Source: Ursus arctos (lineage: Eukaryota > Chordata > Mammalia > Carnivora > Ursidae). From it: a stretch of 64,000 nt of DNA. The notes under the pieces are model-generated. The model did no database searches. It was given only the letters and a program-made list of their open reading frames with translations, and had not been told where the DNA came from. A program made the translations under genes and the position numbers. This document shows positions 48,114-60,905 of this stretch, one piece after another (the stretch's first letter is position 1; the number at the start of each line of letters is the position of its first letter). The stretch lies in assembly GCF_023065955.2 (NCBI RefSeq), contig NW_026622952.1, positions 34,297,813 to 34,361,812 on the forward strand, read 5' to 3'.

Positions 48114-48317
48114 GGGGCCTGGGGGGCTCAGTCGGCTAAGCAGCTGCCTTCAGCTCAGGTCATGATCCCAGGGTGCTGGGCTCGAGCCCCCCATCAGGCT
48201 CCCTGCTCAGCAGGGAGTCTGCTTCTCCCTCTCCCTCTGCCCCCCACTCATAGGTGCTCTCTCTCTCTCTAGTGCTCTCTCTTCTCTCAGATAAATAATT
48301 AAAATCTCAAAAAAAAA
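48114..48317 (+). mobile_element. SINEC, + strand, full length
   Basis: Opens ggggcctggggggctcagtc (with a small deletion in the usual start) and runs through 'gctcaggtcatgatcccagg', the CT-rich block, extra CTCTCT repeats and a short A-tail. No clear target duplication. Confidence 0.9.
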
Positions 48318-48599
48318 GTTAGCTCGCTGATGCTTTATTAATTTAATAAAGAGTTCTGCTTTTTTAACTTAATTAGTAAAGGACGCTTCCTTCTCCTTAA
48401 CAGGGAGGTTCCCACAGGCAAGGGTAGTCAGTCCCACCTGGGACTGGTCCAGGCAACACCAGCCCCAAGGGAGGCACTCTGTCCCAAAGCGGTTGTGGCA
48501 CCTAAAAGAAGATGAAAGTCTTTAAACAAAAGGAAAGTCGTTACGTGTGACATCGCAGAGGCACGCTGATTGGCAAATTATGAATTTATTTCAACCCTC

Positions 48600-49560
48600 C
48601 TAGGCATCGATGAGCTGGGAATTTTGCGCTTGCCCTTGGGACATCGCGCACTTCCCATTTGCCCACTGACTAGCTGGCATTCGTTGACTCACTCGGCACA
48701 CTGTTCGGTCAGGAAGGACGTGTCGGGTGCCGGGTACTCGTGTAGGTGCCGAGTGTGCCGAGTGAAAAGGCGCGTTGGCCCCTGGCCAGGAGCTCCGAGT
48801 CCACGGAGGGAGACAGAAGCGAGCAGTCGTGACGCTGATGAGCGCAGAGCTAGAGTGTTAGACGCGCTGCGAGGGTAGGAAGGAGGACCATCTCCGTCGG
48901 TTGGGACTGGGGACAGGCACGAGGCGAGAAACCGTGCCCAAGACGGGTAATTTTGAAGCTTCGTCTTAAGGATGATGAATAAAGGCTAGCAAGAAGAGCT
49001 AGCGTGTTCTAGGCCAGAGAAAGCCTGTACTCGGGAGGCAGGATGGCAGCTTCTGGAAGGAACATACGGCCCGAGCATAGCACGTGTGTGGGGAAGGAGG
49101 AGGGTGGGACCTGGGCAGGTGGCCATCCTGCTCGGGTCGGGCTTGTATTGACGTGTGTGCTGGGCCGTCCTGGGCAGACAGGGCTCTTATAAAGGAGTCT
49201 AACTGGGAAGCAATGTGGTCGGTCTGGTGACAAGGGGAGGACGGCTTTCCCATAGAAAGGAGAGGCTACAAAGCGAGGGTGGGGCTGTTGGGTAGGAGAG
49301 CGTAGCTCCAGTTCCAGAAGGGAGGCCTGAACTCTCGGGCTGGGCACCGAAGGTACCGGGAAAGAGGCCAACCCATCGTGATTCCGGAAATGACTAGAAC
49401 TTGATGGCTGAAGGCTAGTGGAGAGGGGGAGAGCATCCCCCAGCTGAGGACACTGGGTTGTAGGCAAGCCCTGAGTTCTGCTTTGGAAACTATGAATTTG
49501 AGGTTAGCGTGTGGTCCAAAATGCCCGGTCACAACCTGGGAGACGCCAGGCTGCCTGGAA
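48600..49560 (+). repeat. Ancient interspersed repeat material, GC- and CpG-rich (family not resolved)
   Basis: Segments such as 'ttcgttgactcactcggcac', 'tctaggccagagaaagcctg' and 'gggaagcaatgtggtcggtc' fit the same broad repeat type as 10840-11590. Unlike those, this copy has kept many CpG pairs. Long minus-strand open frames (up to 152 codons) follow from the GC content. Confidence 0.4.
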
Positions 49561-49574
49561 AAAGGCGTGAGACC

Positions 49575-49695
49575 TGGAAATGAAAACTCTGGCTTCCCGA
49601 GTGACTGATTTGGTCACTTCCTCCAAACGGTGTGACCTTGGGCAAGTCACAGCACCCCATCAAAGTGTGTCCTCACCTGTGACATGAAAGGCTTC
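49575..49695 (-). repeat. MIR element, minus strand, partial
   Basis: The run 'cggtgtgaccttgggcaagt' followed by 'cctcacctgtgacatgaaag' is the central MIR core in its usual reverse form. Confidence 0.7.
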
Positions 49696-52600
49696 TTAAT
49701 GATCAAAACTCCCTTCCTATTTTCAAACGTCTTTGATTCCGACATTTCTCCCCAGCTTTTCACAGAGTTCCCCTCGAGGCTTATTCCAAAAACAACAACA
49801 ACAACATTTCACCAGTTACCAGATCTCCTTTGCCAAAACAGTTAAGACACATTTTTGTCAGACCTAGTATCTTACATGTTATGCTGGTGTTAGTAATAGC
49901 AACTTATAATAATAATTAAATTTTCTCTTTCCAAATGGGCTCCCTACTTTTTTTTCAGCTTTTCCAACTGACCCCGAGTCTCCTTGTCCTCATGCAAGGC
50001 AATGCCCTTTCCCGGGTGGGTGTCTGTATCTGGCAGAACAAGGGCCAAAACAGAAAGAGGAAGACAAAAGAGAAGCGTGGCTTTGTCCTCTGAGCACTTC
50101 TCGGCCCCATGGAGTAGATCTGGGACGAGGAGGGCATGCGCGGTTCTGTCTTACGGATTCTTTGAAGCCCAGATTCCCCTTGACATCAGCTCTCTGGCAA
50201 GCTGACGCCTGTTCTCTAAGCTAATGAGTTCTGCTCATTCTCAGCCTTCCTCAGTCAATAAACAGAGTTTTGTTTTGTTTTTTAAAGAAAAGGGACTTAA
50301 ATATGATCCTTCTCTTAAGGATGGTCAATCCAGAATCTTTCAAACCCCAAGGGAACTAATTCTGGAACATCCTGGCTTGGATGCCTTCGTCTTGAGGCAG
50401 ATGAATTTCAAAGCTGGGCATTATCGCCTGGTCACGACTCCCTGCTCTGGTCATCATAACTGTGTGAGGAAAGAGGCATTGGGTCCCTTTTCTTGGATTT
50501 GATGTCTGGATAATATGTCCTGTCCGTGACCGTCTATACTGGGCTCCATGTTCACAGAGAGGGCTGGACCAGAGAGCTGAGGAAGGAAAGGTCACCAAGC
50601 CTCTGCTTCTCTGAACTCGTTTTCCGAGGTGTTAGAACAAGAGAATAGTGAGTGGCTTGACTTCAGACTACTGCCTTTTCTGGGTTTATGGAGCAAAGCG
50701 CTGGGCCGAACTTGCCCCCAACAGCAAAGACCTGTGACTGAGACACAGCTGGGCAACAAGGCAATGTGAATCGGGTTAGGCACCTCCCCGGCCCGTGCAG
50801 TTCTCACCGCGCTCATCTCGAGATCATCTCAGCGCTCGAGACCAAAAGCATGTAAATTAATCCTTTGTCTTTCTTCTGCTGCTTTCTCCCTGCCATTTTT
50901 GGTAATATGTAGGTAGCAGGCAACCCAGTGCCAGACGGACTCATGATTTAGGACTTGCTTGATTGCTATGCGTTCCTGGGTGATGGAAGCATTTTACATT
51001 TTCTCTCCAGAACCTGATTTGTGCGGATTTCTAACTGATAATATTGCTACTGAACTCAAAAAATTACGGCTTGTCTCTGAGATAATGTTAAAATGCCTCA
51101 ACCTCAGATTCGTTTCTAGAATGGGTCCATGTAAATTCTTTGGATATTAGTGTTGCAAATCACAGTGTTGTCATTAGGGCTCCCAGGCAGCCCGCCATCA
51201 GAGGTTTAAATCCGCTCCGTTCCGCTGTGTCTGCTGTCGTGCGCCCTTCATCAGGAGTGAGGCTCGAGGGATGACACGGGCACACGGTTTCGCTCTGAGA
51301 CGTTAGTGAGTTTACTGTACTTCACTGACGCAACAGCTAAGATGTGCCACGTGAGCACTGTGGGGGGGAATATTGCCCTAACAGATGGCGAGATTAAGGG
51401 GAGGTTTTTATGGGGGGGGGGGGCAGTGCTGGCTATTAAGCTATGGAAGGAAATGTGAACCTAAGGAACTTCAGTAGTTGAAAGAGAACATTCTCCCTCT
51501 GTGTCGGGGGACAGTGGGGAGCAAGCAGGTTAGGTAAGTCTCCTTCATAGGCAGCCTTACTGTGTCCTCACGAAGCAGCCCCCACGGTAGGCTTGTCCTG
51601 GGAGGGCCCCGGGGAAGGCGGGGAAGGGCCAGTCTTCACTCAGACTTAACTGAAACATTTATCCCCAATGTCCTCACACCACCAGCTCCTGCTGTCCTAA
51701 CCTTCTCAGAGCAGGCCTTTGGGCCGGAGAGACCAGTCGTATAAAACATACATTTTTAGCTTCACTCTCCTATAGTGGAAGAGAATAAAGGTTTGGGAGG
51801 GGGCATCGCCAACATTCTATGAGTAAATATGTAAGTTTGGCTCATCTTTGAGAAAGACCAGCTCAGTCTCAGGCTGAATCATGAGCGTACATAAGGGGTA
51901 AAGAGTGTACCGCCCCTGAAAACAGCCCTGCCTCTCCAGAGTGATCATTCCTTCTCTTCTCTGGTCTACTTGCTTCTCCGAAACCCTACTCTAATTTACA
52001 CGCTTTTTCTCAAAAGCAGGAGATAATTTTAAAAAACATAATATTTGATGAGAGAGGCCATTGTATGGGAAAACACGGAAGACAACAGATAATCCTGTTG
52101 TTGAGTTTTAAAGCAAGTTTTCTAGAACAGCACATTGTCTCCGCTTGAATAAACTTGCAATATCAATAGTCTGTTGACTTGGTGTTGGTAACAGTCTGAC
52201 TCAGGCGATTTTTCTCTCAGTGGAGGAGCCGCAGAAGACGTGTAAGCAGGGAAGTACTAGGATATTGGTGTTTCAGAAGATTAATCTGCTATCCGCGAAT
52301 ATGGGGGGGCAAGGAGACGCGCGTTTACCGAGAGCGGCCGTGGGACTGGGAACGGAGGTATCTGTGAGATTGGGAAGGGAAAATGGAGAGTGGGAACCTC
52401 CGTCTACAAGGGGGAGAGAGGAAATTTCACGTCAGGATGAATCCAGCATTTCAACTGACGAGGGCTGAGGCTCTGACTCTCTGGGGCATTGATCAATAAT
52501 CCTGCTGCTTAGGAAACTTAAAAAGAGATTTAAAAATATACCACAAAGGCTAAAAACAGCAAGTCTAGGCAAAAATGCAATCAAAATTAAAGACGAGCAA

Positions 52601-55517
52601 ATAGATAAACATCAAATAAGGGCATCCCATCAGTGGAAGGGCAGAAGGTCATGAAGAGCCTGAGGGAGGTTGTCTTTTTCCAGTGAGAGTCCTTTGTGCA
52701 GAGGGTCAGTCGGGAGCAAAAAGAATGTGCTGGGGTATGAATTTGAAGCTATGAGGCCGAGACCAGATGAGTGGAATGGAGAGCATGAAGCTGACGTTCT
52801 ATTCAGGTTCCCCAGAGCCTATGGCATTGTAAATTCAAAAGGCTAATAAAAGAAAAGATACACAAGCTGGGCAGGGCTGGTTCACCACCAAGGCCAAGCA
52901 GCATTAACTCGAGCCACGGAGTCGCACAAAAGCAGACACTATGTCCCGAGGCAAATATTTGACGGGAAGGCCGCTTTTAGTACAGCGGGTCGGAGCATTC
53001 CTGAGGACAGCTGGACATGTGCTGGTGCGTTGTTTCTCTTCTCTTGACGAGGTCAAGGATTCACCTGCCGTTTCTGAAAGTCATCCTTGACCATTTATCT
53101 TCTCTCAGTCCCTTCTCCAGAGAGCCCTGGTAACGTTAAGGTCTCTCATCCATCTGGTTTTCCTTTCTCCCGACATGGGTGCTAATCTGTGGGAAGAGTT
53201 TTCGCGGATCCACGCTGAAATGAAAAACATAAACGACGTGGAGAATTTTTTCGCCAAGCTTTACTTATTCCTTTTAAACAGCAGCCTCTTACCCCGAAGT
53301 GAGGTCCTTTCTACCTCTGGTTCGCTTCAGTGACCTTTCTTTATGAAAGGATGGAGATAACAGGGATTACTTCTTTAGACAAAAATGCTCTGTCGGTGCC
53401 TGATTTTTTTCCCCGGTTGGTACAGTTCGCAAGTCTGGGAAGCGCTGGCTGCCTGACCTGTGAGGGGCCTGGTTAGGCCGCACCTCTGAGGGCCCTTCCA
53501 CGGTAGCAGCCGTCCTGACCTGCCTCGTGCAAGCACCTCGGCCTGCCCGCGCCTTTCATGTCACCCCAGCCCCTGCTCTAAAGGCCCAAATTCAAGACTC
53601 CTGGGGCCCAACCGGGAAGCTGGGCCCCTAAGATGCCAGCCTAACCCCGTGTCATTCTGAGTGTACTTGTGTTCTTACTTTACGAAGAACCAAGGGCTTC
53701 TAGGTTAGAGCCTGGGTGAGCTGCATCCCGTGGTCTGCCGCGGCGCGCTCGGCGTCCTGGGATACGAAATGCCTGCCGGGCAGGACGCGGAGTGGGGGGT
53801 GAAGCCAATGAAAGAGCAGAGGCAAAGGTTGGAGAAATGCTTTCTGCAGCAGAAAGGTGAGTGCCTGCTTAGATTGAATGGAGCTGGAAAACATAAACGA
53901 GCAAACGGGTCAGAAAGGGCAGGTGAGTGACGGCAGCAAGAATGAATCCGCAAGGTGCTTGCCGGTGGCTTCCTCTATAGAAAGCAGCAGGCTCTGTGAT
54001 TTACAGAACGATCGCGGACCTGGGGTCCGGTGCACGGAAGCCCCACTAGGGCCCCGTCACTGGATGCCGGGAGAGCCCGATCCACTAGCCTGAGCACATC
54101 GTGTTTTCCTTTTTCCATCTGTAAAATGGGCGGGGGCTGGGGGAGAACGCAGGACTGAATTACCTTCTCCGTAGGAGCATTCGGAAGGACGTTCATTGCT
54201 TCAAAACACAGTCGCCTGTGAGCAATGTAGAGAGATGCCACATGTGTGTCCAGGTGGAGGTTGGGCCTGAAGCTGGTTTTCTCAGTAATCCTGCACACGC
54301 AAAGCTATGCGTTTGTTTTTTCAGGAGCGGTAATTTCTTCTAAAGCAATGACGGCGGCAATCCATATTAGATTGCTTTCGGTGATGTCTTCATCGGCTAG
54401 GGGCATTTGTGCTGGTGGGGAGGGGAAGGACTCTGCTTTTTTTATTTCAGCTCTGCCTTTTGTGGGTCCAAACAATGATTACACTTAACGGCACATTTCC
54501 TTTCTCTCGGCTTCTCCCTCCCTTGCCTGCCTGTCCTGAGTGCCCACGAGTGCCGCTGGCTAAGCAGCAAGGCAGACTGTCAGATCAGGTCGGTCAGACC
54601 CTGGATCTGACTGATGCTGTCCCCCGGGATTAATGGGATCGCCTCCTCACTGGCCCCCGAGCAGATACCGTCTCTCTCCTCCTCCTCCTTCCTTCCTTCC
54701 TGTCTCTACCATGGCACTACCCTTGCTGAATCTTCTCTGCCTTCATTACCTAGAATCTTCTCCTTCGGGACTAACCACAGTTTCCAAAACTACCTTTTTT
54801 ACCCTCTAAAACCCTCTCCTTGTATTGCAAAGTATCATTTAAGTCCTTTTTTCTACCCCTTATTCCCTGTTGCCCCATATTTACACCTATCATTGGGATC
54901 CTCCCCACCTTTTATCCCCCTGCCCTGGGAACTTCTTTCGCTAAGAAGACCCTTTGTCCACCGTTCTGCATCTGGGCTTATTGTAAGGAGGACATGGTGC
55001 AAGTCTTCATCTCGCTTAGACCTCTTCTTAACGAAGCAGCCTCGGTATCAAGCTGAAATACAGGCTCACCTGTGTTGTGGTCCCAAGGCAGTGCCTCGTG
55101 TTCCGTCTGGAATTTGTGATCTGTTTTTTTCTTTCTTCAAACCACACTGTCACTTTTGAAATTTTCTCTGGTGCCGCCACAAATAGAAAAGTCACTCAAA
55201 AATCAGTTCTCTACTAAAATGTTGTATCTATGATGCATATTTATGATTATAGGACAGCTTTTAAAAACACATCCTAACGTTTTAATTATATGTTCCTCCT
55301 CTATTTACATGCTAAAAAAGTAAGTGTATAATTGGAAAAGCAACTAATCATTAAATGCAGGAACTAGTACATTGCATTTCAGTAAACATAATAAATCATC
55401 GTTCAAGAGCTCATCCATTCCTACAACGTCAGTCCAGACGAGATAGCATCTCACCACCCCTGCCAACATTTAAGTCCCTATTTACCATTATGAGGTATGT
55501 CAACACTGGGAAATAAG

Positions 55518-55751
55518 AAGGTCTTTAGGGGCGCCTGGGTGGCTCATGGGGCGCCTGGGTGACTCAGTTGTTAAGCGTCTGCCTTCGGCTCAGGGTGTGA
55601 TCCCACGTTCTGGGATCAAGCCCCACATCAGGCTCCTCCGCTATGAGCCTGCTTCTTCCTCTCCCACTCCCCCTGCTTGTGTTCCCTCTCTCGCTGGCTG
55701 TCTATCTCTGTCAAATAAATAAATAAAATCTTTAAAAAAAAAAGGTCTTTA
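55518..55751 (+). mobile_element. SINEC, bear-type, with duplicated 5' head and 10-bp target duplication
   Basis: The body is 55528-55741. The first 20 bases, ggggcgcctgggtggctcat, are followed at once by a second start, ggggcgcctgggtgactcag, and then a complete element with a young-looking body and an (AAAT)n tail. The word aaggtcttta flanks the whole unit (55518-55527 and 55742-55751), so both heads came in with one insertion. Confidence 0.92.
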
Positions 55752-56263
55752 AATGGCTTTATTTTATTAATTTGTTGAAGATGTCACAAGATACTACAAG
55801 AATATTTTTACATACCATATACAATGTATACATACTGTTTTGCAAAGTTTCACATATTCCTATGGCACTGCGTAAGTTAGTAAAACTTAAAAACTGATAT
55901 AACAGCGAATTAAATCTACTTTGTAGAAAAGATGGTGAAGACTAAGGAATTTAATATCAGTAAACATGTTCCCTTTGAAACAGCAAATTAGATGTGCAGG
56001 GCATTTGGGTCACACTTCAGAGAAGAAGATGCTGAGGAGGAGGGCTCTTCTCTTTACTCTTGCTCTTGCTGGTGAGGTTTTTCTGTGTTAAACAGGCTTT
56101 CGATTACTTCAAAGCATGTTTGAAGTCCTCACTCTGCGTGGCTCACGCACAAAGACAAATATCCTTCCCAACGTCCGCAGCTAATATGCCGCCCCTGGTA
56201 TTTATAAGTAGGGAGAACCTGCCGTTCGCTCTTTAACGCCGAGTCGGTGCCTCTTTTGTGCAG

Positions 56264-56439
56264 CTATGACAGCGAAGGGCGTCTGACAAACGTTACGTTT
56301 CCAACGGGAGTGGTCACAAACCTGCATGGGGACATGGACAAGGCCATCACCGTGGACATCGAGTCATCCAGCCGTGAAGAGGATGTCAGCATCACTTCAA
56401 ATCTGTCCTCCATCGACTCCTTCTACACCATGGTTCAAG
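56264..56439 (+). CDS. TENM3: Teneurin-3 exon: first YD repeats
   Basis: A 176-base exon (acceptor AG 56262-56263, donor GT 56440-56441; enters in phase 2, leaves in phase 1). It encodes [20 protein letters not shown], then [20 protein letters not shown] and [16 protein letters not shown]. '[15 protein letters not shown]' is a textbook YD repeat, the beta-hairpin unit of the barrel shell shared with bacterial Rhs and Tc-toxin B/C shells. Sequons NVT and NLS are present. The donor, gtaaac, is slightly weak. Confidence 0.97.
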
Positions 56440-57727
56440 GTAAACATGAAAGCATCACTTGAAATGGAGAACCTTAAATGCCACTAGCACCCCCATAAAA
56501 TGTGGTGACCCCATTTTCTAAGATGAGCCAGAAAAGGGAAGGTGAAACCATAAACCCCTAGAGATGTTGGTGAAACAGCCCCGTGTCTATAGGTAGTGTT
56601 CATTCCGTGATAGCCACGTTATCTCGGATCACCTGACTCGTACTCCGGCTTCGGAAAGCACCTTCACTGCAGCTGTTCACGTGCGCCCTCAGACCCTTGC
56701 GGAGTCATCTGCTGCCGTTTCAGGGAGCGGGTCCTCTTCCTGGCCGTGGAAGTCCAATCAGTTGAGACAGAGCCCATTCTGAGTGCGCACGAGATGCTGC
56801 ATTTCAGTCCCCATATATGTGATCCCTGGAAACTTGATACCAAATTCTGCGGGCCCATCTATGTAATATCTGGACTTTTTTTTTTCCATTCAGTCCATAG
56901 GCGTATATATCCAGTATATTCATGATGGACCCTCCTGCCATGTTCCTTCTGGACATAATCTTGGAAAAGCCTGTTTACCATGACAGTTGCAATTGTGAGG
57001 TCATAGCTCTAAGAATAATTACCAAATCGGAGTTAAACTTCTTTGACTCATTGTTTTTACCAGTTCTCTCAAGCAAGCTCTGCAGTCGTCTAAAATGACT
57101 GTTGCTTGAATTCCTTTCTTCCCCAAATGGTCCAATATCATTCAAAACTTTTACGTTGGGGCAGTAGCCTAAAATGCAGGAGGGGGTTTTGTACAACACA
57201 GAACGAAGATCACTGTTTTAAAAGTCAGTTTCAGGGCAATATCATCTTATCTTTTTGGTATACAACGTACGGATATGAAGTCTTTCCAAAAGAGGTTGAA
57301 TAGACGAGGGAGGGATGGGTGTGGGGGAGGGGCGTCTCCCAAGACCCTGGCAGTGACAGCAGTGACACACCAGCCTCCCGGGGGAAGGCGTGCGTGGCTC
57401 TTGGCAGAAGCTTCCCTGCACATCCGTGGAGACTGACCCCTCATTTATTCCACCACGCAAATGAGAAAAAGAAATCTAAAGTAGCAAAAGATTATAAATT
57501 CCTCTGAAGCCTGCCTTTGCCAGTCAGCCCATTCTGTTAACAGCACAAAATGGCCAGAAATCAGAGTTGCTGTGATAGGTTCTAAAAGGACATCATTAAG
57601 TACTCTTCGTTTCCCGACACATGGAGTTCGGTCAGCATTTTAGAAATGTGTATCACTTCTAGCTGCACAACCTACCCAGTGTTTACTTCACGTTTGTAGC
57701 CCCTGTTTTCGGCTCCTTGTGTTTCAG
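56440..57727 (+). other. TENM3: Intron, 1.29 kb
   Basis: GT-AG intron of 1288 bases. No interspersed repeat is recognised. Small open frames on both strands look like chance. Confidence 0.85.
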
Positions 57728-57963
57728 ATCAGTTAAGAAACAGCTACCAGATCGGTTACGATGGCTCCCTTAGAATCATCTATGCCAGCGGCCTGGATTC
57801 CCACTACCAGACCGAGCCGCACGTCCTGGCCGGCACGGCGAATCCGACAGTCGCCAAGAGAAACATGAGTCTTCCTGGGGAAAACGGTCAAAATTTGGTC
57901 GAGTGGAGGTTCCGAAAAGAGCAAGCCCAAGGAAAAGTCAACGTCTTCGGCCGGAAGCTTCGG
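57728..57963 (+). CDS. TENM3: Teneurin-3 exon: YD shell, continued
   Basis: A 236-base exon (acceptor AG 57726-57727, donor GT 57964-57965; enters in phase 1, leaves in phase 0). It encodes [40 protein letters not shown], an NMS sequon in KRNMSLP, and [20 protein letters not shown]. In teneurin-3 the protein continues VNGRNLLSVDFDR, and no exon with that start is seen before the end of the window. A 149-codon minus-strand frame over this exon is a shadow. Confidence 0.97.
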
Positions 57964-60839
57964 GTAAGCACGCGTCAGGGAGCAGGTGCCGCTGCCCGGC
58001 CGGCCGTGCGGGCGGATGCCACGTCCCCGAGGGGGGCCTAGCGCTCCTCCCCTCCTCATCCTCGTCCGCCCAGAGCCACACTCGGGGCAGCGCTGTCCCT
58101 GCCAGCACGAGGTATAGCCAGCCGTCAAGCCATTTGATCGTTCGTAATAAAAGCCAACTGTCGGAGAAAAGCTTTTTCTCAATGTATCTGTGGTTAAAAA
58201 TCAGTGCTTCCCAGAGACATCAGGAAATTGCGTGGAGCACAGTCCCAGAGGGCTTGGGCCTCGGTCCATTGTTGTTTTCCTAATATGATTTTGATCATCT
58301 TACGCTTTTCCTTTACCCACGCAGGAGTGATGGCTTCCTAACGTGGGGATGAGGGTAAGAGTGAGCTTAAACACTGAAAGTTTTCCAAGTCATGAAGAGA
58401 TGGGCTGGCCATTGAAAGGCAGATTCTTTCTTTGCGTTCTCAATATTTTTAGAGTATACTTTGGACTCATGGAAGAATATCAGTGGCAGAACCTCACTGC
58501 TGCCTCTTCACTATTGATTTATATTGACTTTATGAGAAATGCAATGATATTTCTGATGACGCTGGTGTAATTGATCTTTGCAGAATGTTCTCCGCATTAC
58601 CTTGTTGGGTGTGGTTTTTTTTCCCTCCTTCTCCGATTGTAGGCCAAATATATTGAGAAAGCAAGCTGTGATTTATGGCAGCTATTTGGTAGAGACAACA
58701 TAGATTAGGTACTAAAACACAGGTTACACGAAACCACCTTCGGACCACTATAAACTGAACCTGACTCATTCTTTCTACTAGCAAACAGATTTTAGTTCAT
58801 CAGATAAATGGAGACAACTATTCCTAAAATGACCTCCCCTTGCCATTAAAAAAAAAAAAAGGACTTGAAATCAAGGATAGAGAACAAAACACAGAGCATA
58901 CCATTAATGTTCTTTTTCCTGCACTGAAAATGGTTAAATTATTATTATTATAAGAGGCCAACATGATTTACCTTGACAGTCCTTTAGGGTAAGAATCAGC
59001 TAAGACATATTGTCTCTGGCTGCTTCCAAGAGCTAGAAATAAAGGAATAAAGGATCAGTGGATCAAATACAGCCGGTATCCAGCTTACAGGTTACATTCT
59101 GATTTCACTTCCATTTCAAGGCAGGTGTTTGGGACTCTAAATACCCATGACCTTCTGAAACCCGTGCTGTGTGCTCCCACCTCCCATGCCCCAGGCTGTG
59201 GGAGCCAGGATGCCCTAGCTCCGAGCCACCTGGCTCAGGAGTTGTGGCAGGCGGCAGCCAGGGGACGCGGGAGAGGGTCTTGTTCGGAGAGAGAAGTGAG
59301 GAGAAACAGCAAGAGAACACTAGCAGGAAGAGCAGCAGTGGAGTTGAAGGTAAAGTGACAGGAGAGGAAACCAGCTCCCCGCCTTTCCCTCGACTGTATC
59401 TAGACATCAGTGGCAGCTGCCCCCACCTACTGCTTCTTCCCAGGACCCCTGCTTCCCTGAGCCATTGCAGACCGGAAGCTAGCGCACTCTCTTGCCCAGC
59501 TCTCCCTATAAGCAGCATGGTGTACAAGGACACATGTGCGTGCACACACACGCACAGAGTCACACCCACCCTTAGACACAGGACTTCCTTCACCAAAAGG
59601 TACAAAGATGCTGCTCAATTTGTGCTCCTCGCTCCTCACAGCAGAGAAGACAGCAGTGCCTAGAATCCCAAAAACATGCGTTCTAGAGCAGTCTCCGCTT
59701 TTTGCTAATAATAAACCTTATGGGAAAATCTTAACATCGCTGAAACCTCGTTTTCCTTACGTATCATGGTAATCCATATAGGATATAAGTAATATAATAT
59801 GATGTAGATAATATATACATTACGACATTATAATATAGACATTGTCTAGGTCATAGACACACAGTTCCTCGCATAGACAACGTAGAGAGAGGCATTGGAT
59901 ACAGATAATGAATAAATACAATTTATCTGCCCTGCCTCCATGTCACACAATTGTTACAGAATCAAATGAGACCATGTGAAAGTACCTTACAAAGACAAGG
60001 CATGATTACATGTTCCCTAATCCCAACCCGGAGGATCTCTACCACACGGGCATACGTTAGGCATTTATACCCACACCGCGGGTAGACAGGAAAGGGCCCT
60101 TTAGCGCCCTAGTTAGGAAAACAAGGGAAGAGTATGGGATGCGCTTTGCCCAGAAACCAAATGCATAATATGCTGCCTTCTCTTCTTCGAGACAGGCTGT
60201 GTCTAGCGTGTCCTCTGTTTCTTTGTAACATGGCTTTTCTAGGCATAAAAAGGAATCAGGAAGAGTAGAGGAAAAGAGGAAATCCTATCTTGCATCTCTG
60301 GTTCTCAGCCTGGTTCAAAACAAGCAGAGACCTCACTTTGGGGGAAGAAAAGACGAGAGCACAGAGGCACGGGTGTTCGTTTCTTCTAAATAGCGGGACT
60401 GCAGTGCCGCGGCAAGTTGTTTCAGAGAATGCGCGGTTTAAAGTGGCCTGTTCAGCCCCACTGGGAGGAGATTTCCAGCCGATGTGTGTGATTGCTCTCG
60501 TAGAGACAATGCCAAGATCACAAGGGAGGGTTTCTTACTTTCAAGATAAGATTGGATGTGCCAGCTCTGACTGCTAATTTCATTCCTCTGTGGTTCTACG
60601 GGAGAAATTCTAGGGAGAGAGTGAGGATACGAAAACCTGGTTGCAGGACTGGACCGGAGTCTGCCAAAACAGGGAAGAGAAGTGAAGGGGGAAGGAGCGA
60701 AGGCCCGCGAGGCGCACGGGATCACCTTAGGGGGCTACTCCTCTGCACCCCACCCTTTCCTGAGACAGAGAACATTCCCTCTCACCTTTCGTTATTTCCT
60801 AGCAGAAACTTCTTTTCATTTTTAAGGTGTTTGCTTAAG

Positions 60840-60905
60840 TTCAGTGAGGTGCCAGACACAGAGTGGGCACTCAAATATTTATTCAGTGAATGAATGAGGA
60901 AAAGC
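60840..60905 (-). repeat. MIR-like fragment
   Basis: The run 'gaggtgccagacacagagtg', 'ggcactcaaatatttattca' and 'gtgaatgaatgagg' fits the end of a MIR element. Short, so uncertain. Confidence 0.5.

Larger units (their letters stand above)
40202..56263 (+). other. TENM3: Largest intron, 16.1 kb
   Basis: GT-AG intron of 16062 bases between the NHL/YD boundary exon and the YD exons. Recognised contents: an unresolved repeat at 40295; SINEs at 42490, 43387, 48114 and 55528; an L1 tail at 45977; an A-run at 46381; ancient repeat material at 48600-49560; a MIR at 49575; and a pyrimidine-rich stretch at 54660-55150. Nothing coding is supported. 40760-42470, 43600-45960, 46400-48110, 49700-54650 and 55150-55510 hold no element that I can name. 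Confidence 0.8.

Noticed and set aside
49009..49532. Minus-strand open frames of up to 152 codons.
   Set aside because: They fall in GC-rich old repeat material and are Ser/Pro-rich without a domain.
54614..55159. A 181-codon open frame on the + strand.
   Set aside because: The strand is pyrimidine-rich, giving a Ser/Pro/Leu/Phe-rich low-complexity translation. I see no family match. It could be part of an old element but is not supported as a gene.
2923..55741. tRNA-like A-box and B-box sequences at twelve places, which might be called tRNA genes.
   Set aside because: They are the heads of SINEC elements, with CT-rich bodies or A-rich tails; no functional tRNA structure is supported.
56264..57963. 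Likeness of the YD-repeat exons to bacterial toxin shells.
   Set aside because: The YD barrel is shared by descent with Rhs and Tc-type proteins, but here it is the structural part of a host adhesion receptor. No toxin gene is present.
57733..58182. A 149-codon minus-strand frame.
   Set aside because: It is a shadow of the teneurin exon at 57728-57963 plus intron; the + strand reading matches a known protein and has splice sites.
59105..59663. Opposed open frames of 166 and 164 codons.
   Set aside because: They overlap almost fully on opposite strands and share no motif with known proteins; typical of GC-rich intron sequence.
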